Shown piece by piece: positions 42,300 through 49,633 of a DNA stretch of 64,000 nucleotides (the first letter of the stretch is position 1; each line of letters starts with the position of its first letter). The position numbers were made by a program, and so were the translations under genes. The notes under the pieces are model-generated. The model was not told where the DNA came from. It did no database searches and saw only the letters and a program-made list of their open reading frames with translations. The stretch spans positions 51,285-115,284 of the forward strand of contig NZ_JACHEN010000016.1 in NCBI RefSeq assembly GCF_014205875.1, read 5' to 3'. This stretch comes from Anaerosolibacter carboniphilus (GTDB lineage Bacteria > Bacillota > Clostridia > Peptostreptococcales > Thermotaleaceae).

Positions 42300-42899
42300 A
42301 TGAGTTTTTATTGGTTTGCAAGAAACCTAATGAGGTTATTTATACATTTTTTTTATAGGGTGAGGGTAGAAGGATTAGAACATTTACCCAAAGATGGTGG
42401 GTATATTATTTGCTCTAATCATATCAATTATCTTGACCCCCTTGTGATAGGCACCTCTATCCCTAGAAAGATGGGTTATATGGCCAAGGAAGAGCTCTTT
42501 AGAAACAAGCTTTTAGGTTTCATTTTGATCAAACTAGGTATGTTTCCAGTAAACCGGAATGGTGCTGATATTTCTGCCATAAAAAGTTCTCTCCGAATAT
42601 TAAATAAAGGAGATGTTTTAGGTATTTTCCCAGAAGGAACTCGAAACATTCAAAGAAATGAAATGAAATCCAAACCAGGCCTTGCGATGATTGCCATCAA
42701 AGCTAAAGTTCCAATTGTACCAGTCGCAATTATTTCCGACTATAAACTATTTGGTAAGATTAAAATTAAAATTAATGAACCTATCACTTATGATGAATAT
42801 TACAATCTTAAGATAGATGTAGATACCTATCAGCTTCTAAGTCAGAAAGTAATGGACTCTATAGAAAATCAAACAAAACTATCTGCGCCAATAAATTAA
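42300..42899 (+). CDS. plsC: 1-acyl-sn-glycerol-3-phosphate acyltransferase
   Basis: Makes phosphatidic acid. The 199-residue protein has the acyltransferase motif I in SNHINYLDPLVIG (HxxxxD), motif III in GIFPEGTRN and motif IV PVAIISD. A hydrophobic N-terminus associates with the membrane. GGGGG ribosome binding site. Fits the cmk-plsC-ispH order. Confidence 0.93.
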   Translation: MSFYWFARNLMRLFIHFFYRVRVEGLEHLPKDGGYIICSNHINYLDPLVIGTSIPRKMGYMAKEELFRNKLLGFILIKLGMFPVNRNGADISAIKSSLRILNKGDVLGIFPEGTRNIQRNEMKSKPGLAMIAIKAKVPIVPVAIISDYKLFGKIKIKINEPITYDEYYNLKIDVDTYQLLSQKVMDSIENQTKLSAPIN

Positions 42900-42974
42900 A
42901 TCAACAACTACAGCAGGAATTTCTTAACTAAATGTAGAAGTTAAATAAAACCTTGGATAGGAGGTATACTAATA

Positions 42975-44966
42975 TTGGAAATCATTGTAGCAGATCATTC
43001 AGGTTTTTGTTTTGGCGTAAAAGAAGCGATTAATAAAACTTTCCATGCTGCCAGTGAAATAAAGGATAAAAAGATTTATACTTTTGGACCCTTAATTCAT
43101 AATTCACAGGTGATTGAACAATTAAAAACACTTGGCATAGAGTCTATCGATTCTGTAGAACAAAAACCGCATAGTACAATTATTGTTCGCTCTCATGGTG
43201 TCCCTTTTTCTTTTTACGAAACTGCAGAAAATCATCATATTCAATTAATTGATGCTACCTGTCCCTTTGTTAGGAAGGTTCAGAATATCGCTAGAGAGTA
43301 TTATTTAAAAGGGTATTCTGTTGTGATCGTTGGTGATCCTAAACATCCTGAGGTCATAGGGATCAACGGTTGGTGTGACAATCGTGCATATATCGTTCAG
43401 AATGAGCAAGCTTTAGATACTGTTCCCGATTGTGAGAAAATCTGCGTAGTGGCGCAAACCACAATTACTGAAGAATTATGGGATTATATAACCAAAGAGC
43501 TAGAGCATAAGGCGCAAATTTTGGAAAAGTTTAATACAATTTGCATTGCTACAAAAGATAGGCAAACGTCTTGTGCTAAAGTAGCGAGTCAAGTTGATGC
43601 TATGATCGTTATTGGTGGTCGTCACAGTTCTAATACGCAAAAACTAGTTCAAATAAGTAAAAAGTATTGTGAAAATACTTATCACATAGAAACTGTTGAA
43701 GAATTGCCAATTAATCAATTAATAAATATGAAAAAAATTGGAATAACAGCCGGAGCTTCGACCCCGGACTGGATCATTAAGGAGGTTATTAATAAAATGA
43801 GCAATGCTGATCAACACAACAATGAAATGATGAATATGATGGAGGAAATTGAGAATTCTCTAAGAGTGCCTCGACGCGGTCAAACCGTAAAAGGTAAGGT
43901 GATCCATGTAACTGATAATGAAATCATCGTAAATATAGGATATAAATCTGATGGTATTATTCCTAAGGGTGAAATCTCAAATGATCCTACTGTTAATCCT
44001 AGAGATATTGTCCAAGAAGGCGATGATATTGAAGTTTATGTAATCAAAACAGATGATGGTGAAGGAAATCTTCTTCTTTCTAAGAAAAGAATTGATTCTG
44101 AGAAGGGTTGGGACATCCTTGAGGAGACCAACAACGAAGGTAAAATCATATCTGTAAAGGTAGTTGAGGTTGTAAAAGGTGGCGTGATTGCAGTGTTTAC
44201 TGAAATTAGAGGTTTTATTCCTGCATCTCAGTTATCTGATAGCTATGTGGATGATATGCAAGTTTTTGTAGGTAAATCTTTAGATGTAAAAATTATCGAT
44301 TTAAACAAGGCTAAAAAGAAGGTTGTTTTCTCTCGCAAAGCCGTCATCCAACAGGAAAACGAGAAAAAGAGAAAGCTTTTATGGCAGAATATTGATAAAG
44401 GAAATATCATTGAAGGAGAAGTAAAGCGAATTACAAACTTTGGCGCTTTCATAGATATTGGTGGTATTGATGGACTTGTTCATATTTCTGATTTAACATG
44501 GGGAAGGGTAGGTCATCCTTCTGAGGTTGTTCAGATTGGAGATAAGATAAAAGTCAAAGTGGTTGATTTTGATCAAGACAAGAACAAGGTTTCTTTAAGC
44601 TTGAAATTGACAACGCCAGAACCTTGGGCCGCAGTGGATCAAAAGTATCATGTAGGTGATATTGTACAAGGAAAAATTGTTCGAATTGCGGATTTTGGAG
44701 CATTTGTTGAGCTGGAACCTGGTTTAGACGGCTTGGTTCATATATCTCAGATTTCTGATAAGCATATCTCTAAACCATCTCAAGAAGTTCATGTTGGTCA
44801 AACCGTAAATGTAAAACTACTTGAAATCAATAAAGAAGCAAAGAGAATTAGCCTAAGTATTAAAGAAGCTGCTGCAGATCAATTAAATGCTGAAGTAGTA
44901 TTGCCTCAAAATGACGAGGTAACAACAATCGGTGATATTATCGAATCTCAAGAGAAAGAAAGCTAA
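42975..44966 (+). CDS. ispH-rpsA: IspH-S1 fusion: HMBPP reductase joined to ribosomal protein S1 domains
   Basis: The 663-residue product has two parts. Residues 1-275 are 4-hydroxy-3-methylbut-2-enyl diphosphate reductase, the last MEP-pathway enzyme, with cluster-ligating C12, C96 and C190 and substrate-side HN (41-43) and KHPE (123-126). Residues about 303-640 are four S1 RNA-binding repeats (for example NFGAFIDIGGIDGLVHISDL and DFGAFVELEPGLDGLVHIS). ispH and rpsA are adjacent or fused in clostridia. TTG start after AGGAGG. At the joint, an AAGGAGG plus ATG 43797 could allow separate S1 translation. Confidence 0.93.
   Translation: MEIIVADHSGFCFGVKEAINKTFHAASEIKDKKIYTFGPLIHNSQVIEQLKTLGIESIDSVEQKPHSTIIVRSHGVPFSFYETAENHHIQLIDATCPFVRKVQNIAREYYLKGYSVVIVGDPKHPEVIGINGWCDNRAYIVQNEQALDTVPDCEKICVVAQTTITEELWDYITKELEHKAQILEKFNTICIATKDRQTSCAKVASQVDAMIVIGGRHSSNTQKLVQISKKYCENTYHIETVEELPINQLINMKKIGITAGASTPDWIIKEVINKMSNADQHNNEMMNMMEEIENSLRVPRRGQTVKGKVIHVTDNEIIVNIGYKSDGIIPKGEISNDPTVNPRDIVQEGDDIEVYVIKTDDGEGNLLLSKKRIDSEKGWDILEETNNEGKIISVKVVEVVKGGVIAVFTEIRGFIPASQLSDSYVDDMQVFVGKSLDVKIIDLNKAKKKVVFSRKAVIQQENEKKRKLLWQNIDKGNIIEGEVKRITNFGAFIDIGGIDGLVHISDLTWGRVGHPSEVVQIGDKIKVKVVDFDQDKNKVSLSLKLTTPEPWAAVDQKYHVGDIVQGKIVRIADFGAFVELEPGLDGLVHISQISDKHISKPSQEVHVGQTVNVKLLEINKEAKRISLSIKEAAADQLNAEVVLPQNDEVTTIGDIIESQEKES
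43779..43799 (+). promoter_or_regulatory. Internal ribosome binding site and ATG at the ispH/S1 joint
   Basis: AAGGAGG (43779-43785) is followed after 11 bases by an in-frame ATG (43797), exactly where the IspH domain ends. It encodes KEV...M275 in the fusion. It looks like a retained start region of a once separate rpsA gene. Confidence 0.45.
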
Positions 44967-44986
44967 GCTTTCTTTCTCTTTTTGTA
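44950..44986 (+). terminator. Terminator containing the ispH-rpsA stop codon
   Basis: A perfect 14-base-pair stem (44950-44963 against 44967-44980) whose 3-base loop is the TAA stop codon, followed by TTTTTG. Confidence 0.9.
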
Positions 44987-45054
44987 TAATTATTGATTTT
45001 TTACAGAAAATAATAGTAACCTCACAAAATACATTGAGACCCCCTTTACATTTT

Positions 45055-45083
45055 AGACTGTGTAATTCCACAGTCTTTTTTTT
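45055..45083 (+). terminator. Second terminator upstream of cheR
   Basis: AGACTGTG and CACAGTCT form an 8-base-pair stem with a 6-base loop, followed by seven T residues. It lies 75 bases after the previous terminator; the short interval holds no obvious gene. Confidence 0.85.
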
Positions 45084-45179
45084 ATCTTCTATTTATGTTA
45101 AAATAAGAATTATTATCGATTTTTTATCTCTGACTCGTTATTGTAATAAATGGAATATTTTTAACAAAGGGGATTACAT

Positions 45180-45956
45180 ATGCAAAACTATGAAAAGTTT
45201 AAGGAACAGATTTTTAAAAAAACAGGGATTAATCTTTCTTGTTATAAGGAACGACAAATGAAAAGAAGAATAGATTCTCTTATTAAAAGAAATAATTTTG
45301 ATACCTATGATGATTATTTTCTTGCAATCAGTAAGGATAAAGTGTTATTTGATGAATTTATTAACTATCTCACGATCAATGTATCAGAATTTTACCGAAA
45401 TGCAAATCAGTGGGAAATAATTAAAAATGATATTCTTCCAGAGCTTCTAAAACATTCAAAAACATTAAAGATCTGGAGTGCCGCCTGTTCCACTGGGGAA
45501 GAGCCCTATTCCCTGGTTCTTGTTCTAAGTCAGCTGCTTCCATTAAATCAGATAAAAATTCTTGCTACTGATATTGATCGGGAAGCCATCAACAAAGCTC
45601 AAATCGGTATTTATTCTGCAAAAAGTATTGAAAATATACCAAAGGACTTAATTAACAAGTACTTCACAAAGATTGGAGACTCCTTTAGAATATCTGATGA
45701 AATTAAAAAATGTGTTGAATTCAAACAGCATAATCTACTTAATGATAAGTATCCAGAAAAGTGTGATCTAATTGTCTGTAGAAATGTTATGATTTACTTT
45801 ACCGAAGAATCAAAAGAAGAAATGTACCGTAAATTTCATGATTCATTAAATGATCATGGTATTCTGTTTGTCGGTAGTACAGAACAAATTATTTTACCTA
45901 ATCGCTATAACTTATCAGCTCTAAAAACCTTCTTTTATAAAAAAAATATAAAGTGA
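45180..45956 (+). CDS. cheR: CheR-type protein-glutamate O-methyltransferase
   Basis: Methylates glutamates of chemoreceptors. The 258-residue protein has the N-terminal alpha domain (about 1-75), NVSEFYRN, the SAM loop WSAACSTGEEPYSLV near 100, ATDIDREAI, and the late NVMIYF...GILFVGSTE. AAAGGGG precedes the ATG. No cheA, cheB, cheW or receptor gene is nearby, so it is an orphan within this window, with its own terminator. Confidence 0.92.
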   Translation: MQNYEKFKEQIFKKTGINLSCYKERQMKRRIDSLIKRNNFDTYDDYFLAISKDKVLFDEFINYLTINVSEFYRNANQWEIIKNDILPELLKHSKTLKIWSAACSTGEEPYSLVLVLSQLLPLNQIKILATDIDREAINKAQIGIYSAKSIENIPKDLINKYFTKIGDSFRISDEIKKCVEFKQHNLLNDKYPEKCDLIVCRNVMIYFTEESKEEMYRKFHDSLNDHGILFVGSTEQIILPNRYNLSALKTFFYKKNIK

Positions 45957-45964
45957 TCACATTA

Positions 45965-46012
45965 AATAAAACAATTATCGTTCTTCGACATAATAGCGAT
46001 AATTGTTTTATT
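45965..46012 (+). terminator. Terminator after cheR
   Basis: A perfect 16-base-pair stem (45965-45980 against 45997-46012) with a 16-base loop, followed by GTGTTTTATT. Confidence 0.8.
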
Positions 46013-46150
46013 GTGTTTTATTATGATATATTTTCAAAATATTAATGATATTTCGTAGAATAATGACCAAATTTGCTATGGAAAGTTCATTTATAAGAGA
46101 GGATTTCTTAAAGTAAATACAGAATTAATAATGAGCGAGGAGGGGTGTAA

Positions 46151-46780
46151 GTGGTTGATATTGATAGAAGTAAGCGTTACTCAATTGCTGATGTAAGCAA
46201 AATTACTGGCTATGATAAACATGTACTTAGGTTTTATGAAACTGAATTTGGCTTTGAGATACCGCGAACAGATTCAAATCGTAGGTATTATACCTACAAG
46301 GAAATTGAAAGATTTTTTTATCTAAAAGATTTACAGAGCAAAGGATTGACAAATAAGCAAATTAAGTTGGTGTTCAATTCACCTGAAATACTAATCTCTG
46401 CAAATAAAGAAGTTGCTCTAACAACCGCTGAAACAGCTGTTTCTTCCTTGGAGGCTAGTATGTATCAACCAAATGTAGTAGATGAACTCTGTCAAAAAAT
46501 TAATGAATCCATTCAATATAATCTGCACACACAACTTGCTAACGTGAAATCAGAGATCATCAATCGTTTCGATGAAATGCTGAATACCGATGGTGAAGAG
46601 ACGAATCAAATCTACAGAAAAGAAAAAGACATTTTAATCTGTGAAAATGCAAGACTAAGAATGAAGCTAAAAGAAAAATCCTATGAAGTTGCCGAATTAA
46701 AGGAGAAGATCAAACGTCAGCATCATCATACCTCATTTTGGAAAAAAATATTTAATTTGAAAAAAGATATGGTTTTATAA
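46151..46780 (+). CDS. MerR-like DNA-binding protein with C-terminal coiled coil
   Basis: The 209-residue protein has a winged HTH at 5-75 (YSIADVSKITGYDKHVLRFYE, then RRYYTYKEIERF). It lacks a Cys-type effector domain. A central helical region leads to a coiled coil (about 150-190, RLRMKLKEKSYEVAELKEKIKR), and a basic aromatic tail FWKKIFNLKKDMVL could bind membrane. This layout is like RacA, the chromosome-anchoring protein of sporulating Bacillus, though sequence identity is not shown. GTG start after GAGGAGGGG. Confidence 0.75.
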   Translation: MVDIDRSKRYSIADVSKITGYDKHVLRFYETEFGFEIPRTDSNRRYYTYKEIERFFYLKDLQSKGLTNKQIKLVFNSPEILISANKEVALTTAETAVSSLEASMYQPNVVDELCQKINESIQYNLHTQLANVKSEIINRFDEMLNTDGEETNQIYRKEKDILICENARLRMKLKEKSYEVAELKEKIKRQHHHTSFWKKIFNLKKDMVL

Positions 46781-46798
46781 AAGCCATATCTTTTTCTA
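46761..46798 (+). terminator. Terminator overlapping the MerR-like gene's end
   Basis: AAAAAGATATGG (46761-46772) and CCATATCTTTTT (46784-46795), with an 11-base loop that contains the stop codon. Confidence 0.8.
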
Positions 46799-46909
46799 TT
46801 CATTTGAGTCTATTCATGTAGCTTTTACAAGTACAGTCAAATATATTGCACTATATTTAGCAAGTTAAAACAAATAATAAAACTATAAACCATAAAAGGA
46901 GAATCTGCG

Positions 46910-47668
46910 ATGAAGGTAAATCATATTTCCTATACAAATATTGACGAAATAGATTATTATTCAACAATTCTTAAAAATACAGACGATCCTATTAAGAAAA
47001 AAGTTTTTAACTTTCATCAGTTATCTCAGCTCTTTTCAAAGATAAGTAGTTTTCCTGTTTCTAAAACAACTTATTTTAGCCTAAAGGACGATTTTCCATT
47101 AGAAAATATACTGATAAAATACCTTGCACTAAGTTATTCTATTTACCGTCAGATATCAAAAAAGGAGCATACCTATATTAAGTTAAATGCTCAGGTCTTA
47201 TCCCTTACTGAAGATTTTATTTATCAGTTTTATGCATTTGATTTACCGATTAAGGATCATAACCATCAAGAGTTGTTATGGATTTATCCCAAATTGCAGT
47301 ATAAGCACTTTTTAGCAGATTGTATACTACTGGGAAACTATAATGACTATTGTATCGATATCTCTACCATTGAAGAAATCGTACAAATTATGGCAGGCTT
47401 TACTAGATATGAACTAGATCAAACATTGGCAGAAACCAATTCTCGTGTTAATTTTCCATCCTTAATCTATGCCAATATCAAACTATATGAAAAGGGATAT
47501 TTAGAGGTCACAGAAGGAAGTACTGGAATAGAAATTCGACTGAATCTCAAACCTGAGTCTTCAGCTTCACCGATATTTTCTAGATATAGCTATCCACTGA
47601 AAAAAACAATTATTGACATCTGTAAAAAAAGCTACAATGAGCATTACTCCTATAAGGATTTTCAATAA
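46910..47668 (+). CDS. Protein of unknown function, 252 residues
   Basis: AAAAGGAG precedes the ATG, so it is translated. The product is rich in Y, F, I and K. It has no signal peptide, no clear transmembrane segment and no motif I recognise. The N-terminal part (to about 90) is helical and charged, with a middle part (LWIYPKLQYKHFLADCIL) and a C-terminal segment with TGIEIRLNLKPES. It ends shortly before a consensus promoter for a small Cys-rich gene. Could be a lineage-specific gene; function unknown. Confidence 0.7.
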   Translation: MKVNHISYTNIDEIDYYSTILKNTDDPIKKKVFNFHQLSQLFSKISSFPVSKTTYFSLKDDFPLENILIKYLALSYSIYRQISKKEHTYIKLNAQVLSLTEDFIYQFYAFDLPIKDHNHQELLWIYPKLQYKHFLADCILLGNYNDYCIDISTIEEIVQIMAGFTRYELDQTLAETNSRVNFPSLIYANIKLYEKGYLEVTEGSTGIEIRLNLKPESSASPIFSRYSYPLKKTIIDICKKSYNEHYSYKDFQ

Positions 47669-47686
47669 TATTATTTTTGTATACAA

Positions 47687-47715
47687 TTGACAACATTGCA
47701 TGCAAGTATTATAAT
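47687..47715 (+). promoter_or_regulatory. Perfect consensus sigma-A promoter
   Basis: TTGACA (47687-47692) and TATAAT (47710-47715) with an exact 17-base spacer. It is the best promoter in the window and drives the 47-residue Cys-rich gene. Confidence 0.9.
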
Positions 47716-47755
47716 ATAAATATATACTAACTCGAAAACAATAGGGGGTTTTATA

Positions 47756-47899
47756 ATGAAAACTCAAAATTACAATGTAGAAGTAATGGATCATATGAAA
47801 GAGTGCGGTTTTGTCAGCTGTATCCACTGCGCCAGCGGATATTGCACCAATGGAAATAGTTGTGATTTATATGAACGCCATCTTAAGCAAGAAGACTAA
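47756..47899 (+). CDS. Small cysteine-rich protein, 47 residues
   Basis: Starts MKTQNYNVEVMDHMKECGFV and carries five cysteines spaced C17, C22, C25, C30 and C36 (ECGFVSCIHCASGYC then NGNSC). It ends in a charged tail. This is likely a metal-binding (zinc or iron-sulfur) or redox miniprotein; it is not the SCIFF peptide pattern that I know, and no radical-SAM gene is adjacent. AGGGGG lies 7 bases before the ATG, the promoter is perfect consensus and a strong terminator follows, so it is an independent, probably highly expressed gene. Confidence 0.75.
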   Translation: MKTQNYNVEVMDHMKECGFVSCIHCASGYCTNGNSCDLYERHLKQED

Positions 47900-47925
47900 A
47901 AACTTAAATTCCCTACGATTGTTAT

Positions 47926-47964
47926 AAAAAAATGAAAGCTTCCAATGGAAGCTTTCATTTTTTT
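47926..47964. terminator. Bidirectional terminator after Cys-rich gene
   Basis: A perfect 18-base-pair stem (47926-47943 against 47947-47964) with an AAT loop and A/T flanks. It serves both the small gene and the converging aminotransferase. Confidence 0.92.
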
Positions 47965-49156
47965 ATTTCTTGTTTGGATATTTTTCTAAAGCAACTTTTA
48001 AAATCTCCATAGATTTTCTTAAATCATCTTCATTGAGAATGTATGCAATTCTAGCCTCATCTTTACCTAAGCCTGGAGTTCCATAGAAGCCTTCAGCTGG
48101 AGCTAACATCACAGTCTCACCATTTAAATCGAAGTCCTTTAGTAGCCAAATAACGAACTCCTCTGCGTCTACAACAGGAAGCTTGGCAATAACATAAAAA
48201 GCACCAGTTGGTTTTTCGCAGATAACACCAGGAATAGCTGTTAATCCTGCGTGAACAATATTTCTTCTTTTCTCATATTCTTCAAGTACTGCATTAAAAT
48301 AGTCTTCAGTCACATTGTATAATTCTACTGCACCCACTTGGTCCAGTGTTGGACAACATAATCTTCCTTGACAAAGCTTTAATATCTGCTTCATAAGCTC
48401 TTTATTCTTGCTAATGACAGCACCTATTCTTGCACCACAAGCACTAAATCGCTTAGAAACGCTATCTACGATAACAACACGATCTTCAACACCAGGAATG
48501 TTACCAAAGCTCGTATACTCTAGGCCATCATAAACAAACTCTCTATATACTTCATCGGAAATAATAAACAAGTTATTTGCCTTCGAAATTTCCGCAATAA
48601 GATTGACTTCTTCCTTTGTGTATACAACGCCTGTTGGGTTGCCAGGATTGGAAAGAAGAATCGCTCTTGTTCTTGGTGTAATTGCCTTTTCGATAACATC
48701 TCTAGAAGGCAAATGGAAACCTTCAGAAGCATTGGTGGTAATAGGTATTACATTAACCCCTACAGCTGCTGAAAAGCCATTATAGTTTGTGTAGAATGGT
48801 TCTGGGACAACGATTTCATCTCCATCATCACAAAGAGCGATCAAAACAAACAATAACGCTTCACTACCGCCATTTGTGATTAATATTTCATCTTTGTCAA
48901 AGTCCATATCGTATTTTTTATAATATGTAGAAATCGCATCAATTAGTTCGGGAATTCCTTGCGATAATGAGTATTTTAAAACTTTCTCATCAAACTTTCT
49001 TACAGCATCCATAAAGTTTTCTGGTGTTTCGATGTCAGGTTGTCCGATATTTAGGTGATATACTTTTTTACCTTGTCTTTTTGCATTTTCTGCAAAAGGC
49101 ACTAACTTACGAATCGGAGATTCCTGCATAGCTATAATTCTTTTAGAGAAATTCAT
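47963..49156 (-). CDS. PLP-dependent aminotransferase, class I/II (AspC-like)
   Basis: About 397 residues. N-terminus SPIRKLVPFAENAKRQGKKVYHLNIGQPDIETP; cofactor site residues in TNGGSEALLF, SNPGNPTGVVY and ISDEVYREFVY; the PLP lysine in VDSVSKRFSACGARIG. Belongs to the aspartate/aromatic aminotransferase group common in clostridia. I chose ATG 49156, with GGGGGC upstream, over the longer start at 49210. Exact substrate unclear. Single minus-strand gene. Confidence 0.92.
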   Translation of the reverse strand: MNFSKRIIAMQESPIRKLVPFAENAKRQGKKVYHLNIGQPDIETPENFMDAVRKFDEKVLKYSLSQGIPELIDAISTYYKKYDMDFDKDEILITNGGSEALLFVLIALCDDGDEIVVPEPFYTNYNGFSAAVGVNVIPITTNASEGFHLPSRDVIEKAITPRTRAILLSNPGNPTGVVYTKEEVNLIAEISKANNLFIISDEVYREFVYDGLEYTSFGNIPGVEDRVVIVDSVSKRFSACGARIGAVISKNKELMKQILKLCQGRLCCPTLDQVGAVELYNVTEDYFNAVLEEYEKRRNIVHAGLTAIPGVICEKPTGAFYVIAKLPVVDAEEFVIWLLKDFDLNGETVMLAPAEGFYGTPGLGKDEARIAYILNEDDLRKSMEILKVALEKYPNKK

Positions 49157-49362
49157 GAAATTGCCCCCTATATTCAATGTTATTAAAATCACATTTTTAT
49201 AATCCCTCAAAACATTGAATTTATGTAGCGAATTTGTATTCTTCGTTAAATTTTCTATTAATTACTTAACATGTATTAATTCATTAAAACAAATGCTAGT
49301 AATGTAGGACAAAAAGTAGAATGTTTTATTTCTCATAAATCTAAAGTAAATGAGTGATGTGA

Positions 49363-49539
49363 ATGAACTACTATTTTTTGTTTCACTATAACAATAATAC
49401 ACGGACCATGTATTTGGTAGAAGCTATTAATAAAGATAATTTGATTTATCAATTCATGCAGTATGTAAGAGAAAGCAATCCAGAAAACATTCATATTACA
49501 GACATATCAATTCTTCATGAGTTTAGGGAAAATCACTGA
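49363..49539 (+). CDS. Small protein of unknown function, 58 residues
   Basis: Starts MNYYFLFHYNNNTRTMYLVE and ends LHEFRENH. Acidic to neutral, aromatic-rich N-terminus, no Cys, no membrane segment. GAGTGATG serves as ribosome binding site. Its stop codon lies in a perfect 10-base-pair terminator stem, as for several real genes here, which supports its authenticity. I do not recognise it. It lies divergently from the aminotransferase and ahead of an HD-GYP gene. Confidence 0.6.
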   Translation: MNYYFLFHYNNNTRTMYLVEAINKDNLIYQFMQYVRESNPENIHITDISILHEFRENH

Positions 49540-49552
49540 TTTTCCCTTCTTC
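49526..49552 (+). terminator. Terminator containing the stop of the 58-residue gene
   Basis: GGGAAAATCA (49526-49535) and TGATTTTCCC (49537-49546) pair around one base; the TGA stop is in the right arm. Followed by TTCTTC, so it is moderate in strength. Confidence 0.7.
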
Positions 49553-49633
49553 ATATCTAAAATTTGTAAGAACAAGCCGACATTTTATGATATAATAAAA
49601 AATAATTTTACATAAAAAATATGAGGTGTGTCT

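Noticed and set aside
44932..45261. 109-codon plus-strand frame between ispH-rpsA and cheR
   Set aside because: It crosses two strong terminators, overlaps both flanking genes in another frame, has no ribosome binding site, and its product looks like translated AT-rich spacer.
45985..45991. TTCGACA, the reverse of a Spo0A box, in the loop of the cheR terminator
   Set aside because: A 7-base match is expected several times by chance in 64 kb, and the site is not in a promoter position.
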